Notes: generated from the letters alone by a model not told the origin. A DNA stretch of 64,000 nucleotides from Dendrolimus kikuchii (GCA_019925095.2 CM034405.1:16179901-16243900); one strand, 5' to 3'. Shown: positions 1-12,190, counted from the stretch's first letter. Numbers and translations: made by a program.

Positions 1-779
1 CAAATGAATGGCTAGACTAATATTGTAATTATTTTTTTAATGTTAATTTTTTTATTGATGAATTTCGTATTTTATAATTATTATTATCCTATTCCGGACG
101 AAGACAATTCCAAAAACACAAATTCATTAAAATTGGTCGAGCCGTTCTTGAGTTATAAATGGTGTAAGTGACACGACTTTGTTTTATATATATAGATTTC
201 TTACAAGAAGACCTTGTATAATTTACTTTTTTTTATCTCAAAATGTTAATTGCTTATTTCAGTAGTTTGTATTAAAATATGTAATATGCTAAAAAGAAAA
301 AGAGACTCAGACTTATCACCATACAAGACTATTCAATGTTCTTTGATCTTACGACACAATCTTGCATCTTTTTCTAAATCAAGAATAGCTGGACTCAGTC
401 CAGTTACAATCCGTTAGATTTCCATTTCATTCGGTCAATACAATCTAGTTTTCTTCTAATACACAACACGGTTACATGTTTTAAATGAAATACTATAACT
501 GTGAAAGGCCTTCTCCAAAAGAATTGCTTGGGTCAAAAAAATGCAAAAGTTATTGTTTATAACAACGTATATACGTCAAGCATATTTTTATTCCCTCATC
601 ACAGTATTCAATATGAATCAGAAAATATTAAACGTAGCAAGGGGCCACCACCAACACTTGATCACTGACCATTATTTGTCCATTAAATAAAATTTGTTCT
701 TATTTATACATATGTAATTTATATTAATATAAAATTGTTATCATTTTGTTTTTTCTTTAATTACGATGGAATTAGTTTT
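1..779. other. AT-rich sequence with repeat remnants, no gene seen
   Basis: No exon recognised. A stretch at 120-200 (TCGAGCCGTTCTTGAG...TATATATAG) looks like the end of a common lepidopteran repeat. About 655-700 (GATCACTGACCATTATTTGTC) recurs at 27520-27560, so both are ends of one element. Confidence 0.5.
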
Positions 780-1140
780 AATTTAGTTAAACCACCAAAT
801 CCCTATTAATATTATAAATGCGAAAGTAACTCTGTCTGTCTGTCTGTTCCGTTTTCACGTAAAAACTACTGGACCGATTTGGCTGAAACTCAGTATATAT
901 ATTTTCGATGCCGAGAATGAACATAGGATACTTTTTATCCCGGAAAATGGGATAGTTTCCGGGATAAAAGTATATTTGTCTTTTTGTTGTTTGTCCTTTT
1001 ATGGAAAGACTATTGGACCGATTTGGCTGAAACTCGGTACATATATAATTTGAATACCGAGAGTGCCCAAGGGATACTTTTTATCCCGGATAATGGGATA
1101 CATTTTGGGATAGATTTATGTAAAGTTTATCCCGGAAACT
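780..1140 (+). repeat. interspersed repeat with internal two-fold duplication
   Basis: Begins ATTATAAATGCGAAAGTAAC with TCTG units, as many lepidopteran repeats do. A module of about 145 bp (TGGACCGATTTGGCTGAAAC through TTTTTATCCCGGA) occurs twice, at about 870-950 and 1013-1095. Confidence 0.6.
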
Positions 1141-1161
1141 AGGACAGGTTTCGTGATTTTG

Positions 1162-1550
1162 TCCACTGAGTCCACTGGGTCCACTGGGTCCACTGGGTCC
1201 ACTGGGTCCACTGGGTCCACTGGGTCCACTGGGTCCACTGGGTCCACTGGGTCCACTGGGTCCACTGGGTCCACTGGGTCCACTGGGTCCACTGGGTCCA
1301 CTGGGTCCACTGGGTCCACTGGGTCCACTGGGTCCACTGGGTCCACTGGGTCCACTGGGTCCACTGGGTCCACTGGGTCCATTTGGAACACTTAGCCTAC
1401 TAGGTCAACTGGGTCCACTTTGACCACTGGGTCCACTAGGCCAGTTGGGTCCACTTTGTCCACTGGATCCACTGGGTCCACTTTGACCACTGGGTCCACT
1501 AGGCCAGTTGGGTCCACTTTGTCCACTGGATCCACTGGGTCCAGTTGGTC
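1162..1550. repeat. 9-bp minisatellite with 63-bp higher-order part
   Basis: Unit GTCCACTGG. About 1171-1380 holds 23 apparently identical copies in a row. From about 1400 the units diverge and form a 63-bp (7 x 9) higher-order repeat; the CCACTTTGACC landmark is at 1415 and 1478. Because 9 is a multiple of 3, frames stay open on both strands (Ser-Thr-Gly one way, Val-Asp-Pro the other). I read this as non-coding tandem DNA. Confidence 0.95.
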
Positions 1551-1756
1551 GACTTGGACCATGTTATCTATTTTGTCATTTTTGGAAGTCAATCTTTCGG
1601 GGGCAAATACATACAAATTTAATATAATGTAACCTGTACCACTTGCTCTTTAAACAAGAGACACGCACTAGAGGTTGACCCGCGGCGCAGCCGCGGGGTA
1701 AACTCTAGTATTATATACTTTTTCTTGTAATGTCTAAAGAGTTTTCATTCATTCAA

Positions 1757-1973
1757 GGGGCCATGCACAAATTACGTCACACCAATTTCATTATATTTTA
1801 CCCCCTCCGCCGTCCTTGTCACAACTGGTCACATTCGTGAAACTCCTGCCTTCCCAGTGTGCCATCACAAATTTTGCAATATTACAAAAAATTCATTAAA
1901 TAAAACAGCAGTTTCGTAATTAGCTTAAATACATCCCCCCATCTTACGTGTGACGTTATTTATGGCTGGCCCC
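1757..1973. mobile_element. MITE with GGGGCC TIR, PIF/Harbinger-like (copy 1)
   Basis: Starts GGGGCCATGCACAAATTACG and ends with the near-inverse ATTTATGGCTGGCCCC, 217 bp. The other copy (33789-34121) is flanked by an exact TTA duplication; 3-bp TWA targets are typical of PIF/Harbinger. Here the flanks are CAA and TAA, a possible decayed copy. Confidence 0.72.
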
Positions 1974-2224
1974 TAATGTGTACCTCCGGCATAATTATAT
2001 GAGAAACTTTCGAGTTTCGAAAGCTAGTAGCGGAAGTACGACTTGATTTTTATATGCTTTGATCACCTATTATACAATCTAATTACAAATAAATCATGAA
2101 TATTCATTAAGCGCACTCGCGGCTCAAACCCAAAGTTCAGTCACTTAGGCGGTTTCCTGTTACAATTACCATTATTTTTTTTTGGCTACGGGAAATCCGT
2201 TTGAGGACTAAGCAGCGACAGGCA

Positions 2225-2340
2225 CAGAAACCTGGGGGGATGTTCGCGACCCCTGTGAGTGTGGGATTCGCCAGATCGGGGGTGGCACTAGCGTGCCCAG
2301 TCAGAACTAGAGCCACGCTATTGCCACTCCCCAGTTAGGG
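2225..2340. mobile_element. LINE 5'-region fragment (shared with 44935-45050)
   Basis: The block CTGGGGGGATGTTCGCGACC through CCACTCCCCAGTTAGGGATA is nearly identical to 44935-45050, where it continues into a GC-rich leader. I infer the 5' untranslated region of a non-LTR retrotransposon. Confidence 0.55.
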
Positions 2341-2344
2341 ATAC

Positions 2345-2530
2345 TCCCTGTTACAATTACCATGTGCTAACAGTGCAGGAAAACATCGTGATGAAATCTG
2401 CACATCGATGTGAAAACCCGATCCACCTTGGATAAGTATAGCGGGTATACTGTCCGTTTCTCTATAAAAATGGTAAAGCTCGACCTCAGGACTAGAACAG
2501 TTATGGTCTGTTAATATTATTATATTCATT
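2345..2530 (+). mobile_element. LINE 3' end fragment
   Basis: CGATCCACCTTGG...GGGTATACTGTCCGTTTC...TCTGTTAATATTATTAT is shared with 30480-30600. It matches the arrangement of a common lepidopteran LINE 3' UTR that ends in a trinucleotide tail. Confidence 0.5.
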
Positions 2531-3467
2531 AAGTTTTTTTTTTTTTTCAAATATTAATAAGCTTCCCGCAGCTGAGCCAGAGATTATCGGGCGAGTTTTA
2601 TACATTAGTTCTCTGGATATACAGGTTTCATCACGCTGTTTCCTTCCGATCAGTACGTGGTAATTAATATTATAATAATAGGTATATTAAGCCTGAAAAA
2701 ATATTTAAGTCGTGCACTGTCCGGCCTGGATTTGGATCGACATAACTGGAATTATATGCGGTTTCGTTGATTATCAAATTACCGCATATTTCGTTACAGT
2801 AAGTAGACTTCGCCAACGTAAACTTTATACACCAAAGCCCTATTTCCGTAGATTAAGCGTAGACAAGGTGAAGAGATTTTTTTGTATGTCGAGCCGCGCA
2901 CAAAATACATTGTATACAAATTGACGAGATTCACGGCCATTGCACTGCGCGTCACCAAGTGTAGTAAAAAAGACACAATCTGTTAGTACGGTAAAAGATC
3001 GGATAACCAATTGGGTGCAACCATGCGTGTCAATAAATGTGGTCACTCCTCAAGCAAATCATATCGAGTAACACAGTTGCGTTTCATGAGTAAAAAATAT
3101 GTCACATACATACAAGACAGCAAGGCGTTTTTCAGTTTGTACCAGTCAAAAAACGTGGGGCCTCATGGAGTTCTTTGAAAACTACTACAGTAATTAAATT
3201 ATATATTACGTCAATTGCTTCCTGAGCTTGGAAGAAGTGTACTAGGAATGAGAAGTTATATTAAAATATCATTATTTTTTAATCAGTTAAAAAATTTGAA
3301 AGAGTCAATCTCACTACCATTTTCTAATCTAACTATAGCATGATATTACATATGTATATTAACAGTGTATAAACTAGAAGTAAATAGAGCTTGGTTGGAT
3401 TTTTCTATACGTAAGGGAAATTACATCGTCGTTGGCACCCTTTTAATATATTCAAGACATAAAAACT
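2531..3467. other. unassigned AT-rich sequence
   Basis: No exon, RNA gene or clear repeat recognised. Short overlapping frames at 2700-3050 on both strands lack coding character. Confidence 0.4.
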
Positions 3468-3532
3468 CCGAATGTCCTTGTTATTTTGTAATATAATATA
3501 TCATTATATTACAAAATAACAAGGGCATTCGG
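3468..3532. other. 30-bp perfect hairpin (hairpin 1 of 2)
   Basis: Arms 3468-3497 and 3503-3532 pair over 30 bp with one G-T wobble and a 5-nt loop (CCGAATGTCCTTG... / ...CAAGGGCATTCGG). Could be the relic of an inverted-repeat transposon or a small-RNA hairpin. Confidence 0.8.
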
Positions 3533-3548
3533 TCATTCGGATTCGAAC

Positions 3549-3604
3549 TGTTAAACATGAATATAGGGTAAACTGCATAGGTTACCCTATATTAATGTTT
3601 AACA
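3549..3604. other. 23-bp hairpin (hairpin 2 of 2)
   Basis: Arms 3549-3571 and 3582-3604 pair with one mismatch and a 10-nt loop (GTTAAACATGAATATAGGG / CCCTATATTAATGTTTAAC). It begins 17 bp after hairpin 1. Confidence 0.78.
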
Positions 3605-4875
3605 ATTGTGTACTCCTAATCACATAGTGTATCGTAAACGATTTTAAAAACTAACTGCTGAACTCAGAGTGGAATAATTGCACATTAAATTAATCTTAAA
3701 TAATAGAGATTGAAATACTAGTTTCACTTTTCTATTTACGTATTTTACATTAGCTGTCAAAGTAAAGAATACGAAGAGATCGTCACTTACCATCATATTT
3801 TACTTTAATTATAGTTAATCGTCTTTTAAGCTCTTTGAGTGCCGTAGTTAATGAATGCTTTCCCACTGGTACACACCGATACATGCTCCGTGTCACATCG
3901 TAAAGCAAAAAAAAAAAAACAGAAGCACAGTGAACCCACGTGCAAACATTGATAATTTAAAAAAAAACTGAAATACCAATGGGTAGTGTATGTCTCGAAA
4001 CAGGGTTGCATTTAATTTTGTTATTATGGTTTGTCACACGAGTATGTTAGGGTTCTGCGGTGTTGTAAAGCGTCCGTCGACACCAACTGTCGCGATAGCC
4101 GGCATTTTTGACATTTTTCACTTTGGGCTTGTGGATATTTTTGACAAAGAAATAAAAGTAACACAAAACTGTAAACTTGAATAACATTCTATTTATATTA
4201 CACTAGTAGTATTAAGATTTAGTTCATTTTGAGAGCAAGTAATCAACATAGGTTACGTTGGGCTAAATTTTTTATCTAGGGAAGAAACATGAGTTGATGT
4301 TAGGCTTCTGATTATTTTACGTATATAAAAACTCCCAAACAAACATACCCAAAAATAAAGTAAAACATATTTAAACCCGCTGCGGTCGAAATTTCTCAAA
4401 AATGAATAAAAAAAGTAAACGACTCGAAAACTAAAATTTTTGGTAAAACATGAGAGTAATTCGGGTACCCCTTCATGTAAATCTTTTTCTTTTGAACGTC
4501 ACTGTTTTGGCCATCCTGTACAATATGATCAAAATTTAAATGCGTATCGAGAATTGTACAGATCCTCTTTCATATTAGACACTACGTTATGTAATAAACG
4601 TTAAAACTTGATGCGCAAAACATACAGAACTAACTTCCCTCAAAGTGCATTATGTTTTGCGCATACCATACATTTATTAAAAAATATATAGGTATATATA
4701 TATACCAAAAAGTATTCCAATATGTGTATCATTTAAATCTAAAACACTTAAAATTAAGCCTATAAATATGACTCGAAAAAATTATTCTGACTCTGACTTG
4801 ACTCGAAAAAATGAACTGTCAAAAATGTCCACAACCACTGAACGCTTGTCATTATACTCCAGACATTTTACAACA
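3605..4875. other. unassigned AT-rich sequence
   Basis: No exon or repeat family recognised; several short poly-A and poly-T runs. Confidence 0.4.
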
Positions 4876-4934
4876 TTAGTCTTTGCAGTAGGTTATGTCA
4901 AACGAAGCTAAGCGTATCTCTGAGGGTGTTCTAC

Positions 4935-5153
4935 CTTCTATCGGTGGCTTCGTTTGACCACTGTTACTTTCAGTGTGAGCTAGTAACGTCGTCTTGGCCT
5001 TCTCTAAAGGTCTCCGTACTTTTATTGGTGACTCGTTGGGTTTTTTGTCACTTCTTTCCGGTTCGCTGTCAACGCCCAACTTACTCAGGGCGACAAGGTT
5101 CGCTACATTGGGCAGATAGTGTTCAATTGTGAATAACATTGTTTCTTTTTTTG
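4935..5153 (-). CDS. candidate spastin linker exon (exon 3), or exon of an unknown gene
   Basis: On the minus strand a 107-codon open frame (ATG at 5199, stop at 4876) stands out as less AT-rich than its surroundings. It contains an acceptor (TTTTTGACAG|CA) and a donor (ATAGAAG|GTAGAA). Cut there, the 219-nt piece starts and ends in phase 1, so it joins spastin exon 2 in frame (RLHFL-AKKETMLFTIEHYL). It is rich in Lys, Glu, Pro and Ser (SEPERSDKKPNESPIKVRRP), as expected for the poorly conserved spastin linker. No conserved motif proves identity. The alternative is a short single-exon gene starting MPNSNTSPTT. Confidence 0.42.
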
Positions 5154-5199
5154 CTGTCAAAAATGTACGAGTAGTAGGCGAGGTATTTGAGTTTGGCAT

Positions 5200-7085
5200 A
5201 AAGGTAGATGAAGTGCACTACATAATTATATTGAAAGCTGACGTTTAAAAAGAAAATGATGATAAACTGTCAACGAATCACAAAATTGATTAGAGAAAAC
5301 CCCAATTCAATATGGCCTATCTCATCACGACCGAATGAGGTGAGTCATTCAAAGATATGATTAATATATTTAATAACTTTCTCGCTTATACTAATGATAA
5401 ACTGAGTATAGAAGAAAATTACTAATTGAGCTTATAAATCATCATAATAAATATATCATAATAAGGTACACCACAACACAAACATACATTCATTAAATGT
5501 CATACACAACAACAAAGTAACAAATAAGCGTGTACAACTTCTTAACTTTTTCTTAAATTTAATTGTAAAAAAAGGGTACGGAACTAGAGTCCGTAGAGTT
5601 GTTAATAAAAAAAATATATTATAAAACAATTCAGTGTTTGTAAAGATTTTTAATAGAATTTATAACTGGGGCTCTTAATGACTTAACATAAAATACTTTC
5701 ACTACACAACGAGTTTGGTTTTTCAAATGTGCTATATTTTAAGTTCACCTAGAAAGATAATGAAATGAAAAGATAAGAGCTTGTTTTGGAACGAAATTAT
5801 TTTGTAAACTACATAATAATGATTTATTTTAAGTACCTGTATAGTCTGCGATATTAAACGGTCTTTTTAGATTAGATATAGACGGCTGCGTATGTATTTT
5901 TTTGTACGAAAAACTCTGCAGAGCTATCTATTGCCAAGTAAAAACGGTGATAAAGATTGGAAGACGGGCGTACTATATATACTAATAGTTCTTAGCATGG
6001 GATTTAAAAAATAATTAATTTCTGATGTATTCAACTTAAGATCTTATAGACATAATTGTAGTGAAAAATTTATAGACATCAATTATATTTTTTATTGGTA
6101 GAGTAAAGCAGAGTGACGGCCCTACTAATGTAAGCCGTTAATGGATTTAATTTTTCAATTATGAAATATCCAATGAAGAATGCATTTATTTCATTTAATT
6201 AAGTTGTCGCATAGATTAATTAGGATCATATTGTATATATACTCAGACAAAGAAAAGTATAGATAGAGCCCACGTGAACGAATATGTCAAATGGAACGAA
6301 GATTTTTTTTTAACTTGTGTAATATACACGTGGTTTGCGTCTGTGTGGTTAATAGTAGTGTATCCACTGGAAGCGATTCCACCTTTGTCCGTACTAATTC
6401 GATTATTTAATACTATGTTCTCGTAACACACTGCGGCGCAATCGGCTTTCTTTAGCCGGCTTCGCTCTCAGAACTCGCGGTTCGCTCTATCTGATGTTCG
6501 TCTGAGATTGTGTACAAATTAAAAACATAATTTTAACAGTTTTATTATGCGACTTGAAGTGTTTTAGTCAAACCATAGTTAAGTACCTATACCAAACAAT
6601 CTACATCTATCTATACCATCTACCTTTATACCATACTACTTTCACCTACTACTCTTGTATAGGGTCTTAAAAATAAAACAAATAAGCTAACATGCATACA
6701 CCCAGCCAATCTTAAAATTAAACAAATAATAATAGCAATAGCTTAACAATGTTCAAACCGATCAGAAATAACAGCAGTGAGTTTGAAGATTTCAGGGATA
6801 GTAGAACATTTTAACTGTGCATGTAGATTGTAGATAATAGACAGAATATTATTGCTGTTCAGTTTATTACATTTAATTTAGATATTCAGATTCCTATTTC
6901 GTTGGTTTGTTGTAGATGTTTCACTTCTGCATAATCTTTCTGTTACACAATTAACTTTGGACGTTTATTTTGAAAAGTCAAAATGATTACTTTCGATAAG
7001 TCATATATGTATAATAAATATGATAGGTATCATATAACGTAGTATAGGTAAATTAGCTTCGAGAAGTTTTTGCGTTTGTAGTAAT
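5200..7085. other. unassigned AT-rich sequence
   Basis: No gene seen. 5470-5600 (GGTACACCACAACAC...AATTAAGTAAAAAAAGG-like, then GGTACGGAACTAGAGTCCGTAGAG) resembles 29550-29685 and is probably one repeat family. Confidence 0.4.
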
Positions 7086-7089
7086 ATTT

Positions 7090-7515
7090 GTATACTAGCT
7101 GACCCGGCAAACTTCTTACCCCCTCAGAATCAATAAATAAAAAAACTGAATGATAATTGCACAATGTTTCAACTTTAGTAGAAAATGTGGTCAAAACTTA
7201 ACCGGAACGAACATCAAACGTTTGACATTCAAACCCAAAAAAATTTAAAAACAAACTTCAGTTTAAATTTAATTTGATTTCTGAACGACTTTTAAATTTA
7301 ATTGATTTCTGAACGACGGGAGGAACATCAACTGTTTTGACAGGTAGGAATAATTTCTAAGGGAAAGCGAAATTGTTGTTTTTACTATATTCCAAGCATT
7401 TTTTTCGTATTTACTCACCTTTCAAACCTTCCCTGGACTTCCACAAATAATTCAAAACCAAAATTAGCCAAATCAATCCAACCGTTCTCGGGTTTTAGCG
7501 AGACTAACGGACAGT
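7090..7515. repeat. family F-like interspersed repeat
   Basis: Starts TAGCTGACCCGGCAAACTTC and ends CCGTTCTCGGGTTTTAGCG...TATATATATAG, the signature of a repeat also seen at 37575-38020. Confidence 0.55.
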
Positions 7516-7949
7516 AATTGATATATATATATAGATTTATAGGAATTCTAAACTTGAAATTTAAAATTCCTTGTACAATCAGCAAAAAAAGTTCGTTACA
7601 TTTTGAAGACGAAAATAAATTTACACTCAAAAGTCAATGGTGAAACTCAAGTAGATAATAATTATTTCCATCGCTAACACAGAGTATAATTGCTATTTGT
7701 TGTGAGGTCTGAGTATTTGATTTTAGTTTGACAATTAATGAATTAATTGATAAATTGATCCTAAATAGGGCGAGATTTGTAGACCACAAGATAGATGAAA
7801 AATTACAACAGCACGGTCACACTGTGCTCCGTTTACCGCCATATCACTCAATTTAATCCAATTGAAAATATATAGCAGAAGTGAAAACTTACGTCGCAAA
7901 AAAAATATGTCACAATGAACATGAATTCTATAATGACCAATGATGCATC

Positions 7950-8125
7950 CCCTCTTTCCCATTACTCCAGTCCCACCTCCTATACCATCCTCCCTCCCTA
8001 TCACATCCTAGTGGCTGGCAACACGTTGACATCGCATTGGTATTGCCCAATGTTCATAAGTGACGGTAAATACTCTCCACCAAGTGGACCGTCTGCCTGT
8101 CTGCCATCTTAGGCAATAAAAAAAA
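7950..8125 (+). repeat. family A-like repeat with A-rich end
   Basis: A C/T-rich stretch (CTCCAGTCCCACCTCC) is followed by AAGTGGACCGTCTGCCTGTC...GGCAATAAAAAAAA. The end matches the A-rich terminus of family A copies elsewhere in the window. Confidence 0.6.
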
Positions 8126-9595
8126 ACGAACGAAGTGGATGTTTGTTTATACTGATCGTGTCGAATTACATAATGTATCTAATGGACGTGTTAATTTAAT
8201 TTTAAATTCACTAATTATGTTGAGTGTAAATTGCGCTAACGCGTAAAGATTATCGAGTAAATGGACCGAATTAAGTAATTTGCATATAAACTAATTGTTA
8301 TCAACGGTTTAAAATAAGAATTGCACGTTAATATACCACACTCATTGAAATTAAATATTGTATGAATACAATAGCGGCCAAGTGCGTTGTTGTCCACGCA
8401 CAATGGAGCGTTCCGTAGAAGGGGCTAATATTTTTTTCTGTGATTTCGCTACAGAACCCTAAAGAAATATTTAATCGAAACTACTCAATGGATCTCCAGA
8501 TTAATTTTCGTTGAAAGTATTTTTAAATTCTATACTTCTTTGAGTATTTTAAGAATTTTCCGATTTATAGTTTAATATTATGAGGGGATAGATACACTTT
8601 AAACAGTTTTTATTTAATACTTAATATCTTATGGTTTGCAACCAAGATCTTCAAATACTGGTTGAAAACCTTGTTGAAACACCTATTGTGTTTGTTCTAG
8701 ATAATACTTTTTAAATAGTTTTTTACACTAAACTACAGTTAATAATAATGCTTCAATTCTCGGAACTCAAAAACTTTTAAGGACATAGCAATTTTGTTAA
8801 AAATAACGATTGTTTAATTGGCCGCTTAAATAACTTTAATGTTCAAACTTATTGCCCTAATTTCCTCTCCTTTTGTTGCATATGGATTTTATGCATGCGA
8901 TTGGAGCTTGGCTTTAAATTTTTATATATACTTTCAGTGCGTGTGCCGCCTTATGCTTCAAATTTGCAGCAAAGTGTATGATTTAAATCCTAAGCGGAAT
9001 AGTTTCTATAATTTTTTTTGAATAAAAGAATCACACGCCCGAATTTAAAAACCCGGCGCGGAATTAATTCCGTGGTTCACGCGTTTCCATGGAATTCCAT
9101 TATGTTATAAATTTTGCGGGGGGAAAATCGAATTGAAATATTAGTAGAGTACGCTCGGCCTAAATACAAATTTCACCAGTGTATACTAAGTTTAATAAAG
9201 ATATTTATATATTATTATATTTCCCACTACAATCAATTCGACTACTGTATCGTGTCCATGGCGTGCCGTTTCATGTAATTCACATTCCTAAGTTATTATT
9301 TCGGTCTTGAATTTCATTCCTTTCTAAATCCAAGTCTTAAACTTCAAACTTTACGGCTAACAGTCATAGCACACGTCGTAATGTAGTCAGGCAAATGTTC
9401 CGAAACGTTCCCCGAGATTCATAAACTAGACTCAAATTCTGACACATGGTGCGTGCGAAATATTTAATTTATGACGCTCGAAGACGTGAAGATATGGGTA
9501 ACGCCTCGTTCACTTTAAAAGGATAATTTACGAGTTGAAAGCGTATGTACGGTGCCCCAGAAATACTATAATCATAATCAATTCTATCTTGCTCA
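8126..9595. other. unassigned AT-rich sequence
   Basis: No exon recognised. The motif CGGCGCGGAATTAATTCCGTGG at 9052-9075 recurs in diverged form at 46130 and 46230, so a degraded repeat is likely. Confidence 0.4.
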
Positions 9596-9599
9596 TGAG

Positions 9600-9860
9600 T
9601 TTATCCGCTATATGATGTTTGGAGTCAACGATCGTTGTGGCGATAGTTGTCACCGTCAACGGTCATATAGCGAATAGCTCGACCGTCACCTAGAGTGGCT
9701 CTCGCTAGGAGGCTGGGTGAAGGGCCAGATACAGAAGGCAGCAATCTAGGACAGGGTACGAACTGTGAGGAGGTACCTGGAGCCCTAACACTGGTAGTTT
9801 GGACCCCAGGGAACGCTGCTGGCTTGCTCGAATATTCGACATGTTTTTAATCAATTCCAA
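9600..9860 (-). repeat. GC-richer open segment, probable repeat
   Basis: On the minus strand over 60 codons stay open (SKPAAFPGVQTTSV onward, Ser/Pro-rich) in otherwise AT-rich DNA. The left part has a short inverted repeat (CGCTATATGA / TCATATAGCG). It could be a TE leader or, less likely, a linker exon; no splice sites were convincing. Confidence 0.35.
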
Positions 9861-10497
9861 AAACATCAAAAATTAGTATAAGACAACCCTAGTCCATATT
9901 TTCTAAAGAAAGTCTACAAATAAATTATGTTTTATCTAGTTCATTACAATTTGATTTAATTCAATTTTTTTACGTTTTTGCTATTAATAAATTACTATAA
10001 GGTTTCTGGGACACCGTGAGGTGCATCCCCCGAGAGCATCGTTGTCAGCAACAACGTTTCTTTTAGTCTCAAATTTTCTTAAAAATTTATTCGTTTCAAG
10101 AGCCTTGTTGATGCCAATAATGAACACGAATCAGTGATCTTGTAATAAAAAAATTATTATCTTGCACGAGTTTTATAAAAACGTGATTATGAACAATGAT
10201 GCGCTTTAGAGATTCACTGATAAACGGCCTACGCGTGCTGTGGTCTACAAAAGTTTAGGGTAAATTTTTCATGATCGGTAAGGTGCGTGGTTCAGGAGAT
10301 TTCTGCTTACTTATACTAAATACAGTGACTAGTTTCATTAGTCGGCGGGGTCCGCTCGCATTGTGCGGTAGATCCTGCACCGTACGTTTATATGTTGCGT
10401 CCAAAGAGTAGCACTCAAAACTCGTATGCGAGTCCTGGCACTCCTCATGCTTTATTATCGATCTATAAACTTCATTGGTCGTTACGATAAATACTAC

Positions 10498-10680
10498 CCG
10501 TGCGCAGTAGATTTGCCGATAGCCTCACGATGTCACGCGTCGACGGTCAGGAGGGTTGACAAAAAAGGTTCTATAAATAGTTGTTGCAATGAATTTATTA
10601 TTTTAATTTATTATTGTATATACTTTACATAAGTATATACAATAATAGTAAGTAGTTATCGGCAAACCTTCTGCGCGCGG
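10498..10680. mobile_element. MITE C, copy 1
   Basis: TIRs CCGTGCGCAGTAGATTTGCC and (inverse) CCGCGCGCAGAAGGTTTGCC bound a 183-bp element with a central 17-bp hairpin (10609-10647). The left subterminal block (AGCCTCACGATGTCACGCG) recurs inverted in copy 2. Confidence 0.72.
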
Positions 10681-10744
10681 TTTATACTAAATGTGGTGTA
10701 AATATCACATTATAGATTCAAGAGTTTCGTCAGTTATTATCTCA

Positions 10745-10875
10745 CCTAGGGGGACGATATCATGATTTCTGGTGTGACAGAAGATGTATGTCAAAATAGA
10801 GGAGCGTGGAAGGAAAAGTCATTTGTGCCGACCCCAAATAATTGGTATAAGGTGAAAGAAAAAGAGAGAGGGTAC
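10745..10875 (+). mobile_element. LINE 3' coding tail fragment
   Basis: Translates to SGVTEDVCQNRGAWKEK then a Pro/Asn tail. The SGVTEDVCQNRG block recurs on the minus strand at 49888-50106, so both are ends of one non-LTR element. Confidence 0.6.
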
Positions 10876-11655
10876 CTCGAATGCTATTAAAATATATCGA
10901 CTAAGTTACATGATTCAAGTGGCATAGATTTATTGCGAAGTAGCATTCCATTTCATACAAGTTAGAATTAAATAGACTAGTGGTCGCCCAGTGGTCGAAA
11001 ATCGACCATAATTAATTTAAATTATAAGTTTGAACATTATTAAGATTCTGTTGTCAAAGACTAACTTCTATAATCACAGATTTCGCCAAGGCTACACTGT
11101 TAAATTGAGTTTAATAATACGTATGTGCGTCAAATACAGGGTAGTGTAATAATGTGTAATAATGTCTTATTTATTGATTTAATGTATTTTTTATGCATAA
11201 TTAAAAAAAATATTAGCATTCTGCACTCCCTCTCTATATAAACTATAGGGGTACAAAGTTTTTGCTTCACGTACTAATATATATATTAAAATAAATATAC
11301 AAAATAAACCAATAAAGTTTAATACGAGTGAATTATTTCAAAGTCAATAGCAATTGTAGACTTCACATAAAGCAGAGAGTTCAACAGTCTAGACGAAATG
11401 TGAGGCGGATTCCTCTAGAGTCTAGACTCCTCATTAATAACTGACAATTTGAAAGAACAAAGGTAATGCAATTGAATAAAATTTTTACTTCTAGGAAAAG
11501 TCAATGAACTATATTTGCTACCTCAGTAAATAGATGTTCACCTTGACTTGTAGTAATAGAACAGCTCCTCTTTAATATCTATACGTATAATGAAACCGTA
11601 AATGGATTTTAATCCGCGCCATTAATATTTATAATGGTTATTTCCATTTATGTGT
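10876..11655. other. unassigned AT-rich sequence
   Basis: No gene or repeat recognised. Confidence 0.4.
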
Positions 11656-11659
11656 TTTT

Positions 11660-11870
11660 GCTGAAGTACAGCAAACATGCTGACAGCCCACCAGATGAAC
11701 AGTGGTTACCGTCGCCTATGGACATTTGCAACACTAAAGATGCTACTAGTAATATACCGTCGGCCTCCAAAGTGGGACTGCAACCTGGCCATTAATGCCG
11801 GAACACAACTCAAGGTTGTTATGGCGGCGTACTGTGGACCTGAGGCCCAAATCTGCTATTACTATCTCGT
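11660..11870 (-). repeat. family A repeat, diverged copy
   Basis: CAGCAAACATGCTGACAGCC...TTACCGTCGCCTATGGACATT...CCGGAACACAACTCAAGGTT match the other family A copies with many substitutions. Confidence 0.7.
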
Positions 11871-12049
11871 CAAAATCGCTGGACATTACCGTCTCAATAG
11901 TAGGTTTGTCCGATTTCCGTATTCTGTTAATTACAACGGCAAGCCTGTGGCACCCACTCTATGTTTATAAATATTTATAAGCGGAATAATTTTTATAATT
12001 TTTGGCAGCTTTTCAATATTCATTTCGATTAACTCAATTTCTGCTAATA

Positions 12050-12190
12050 GCAATATAATTTTTATCTACTATTATTCCGCTGCGACGATTACGAGAAGAT
12101 ATTGTGGATTTAACAGAATACGAATTTTTACACTACCGCAATGGAATCGTAGTTTGAATGTCTTTGCAACGTTAAGATATCGAAATAGGA
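12050..12190. repeat. unnamed repeat (pair with 28940-29075)
   Basis: CTGCGACGATTACGAGAAG...ATTGTGGATTTAACAG...CGCAATGGAATCGTAG is closely matched at 28940-29075 in the same orientation. Confidence 0.65.

Noticed and set aside
1116..1395. Repeat-encoded frames (VDPVDP.. and STGSTG..)
   Set aside because: They follow from a 9-bp tandem repeat with no stop in any frame; no start context, splice sites or homology.
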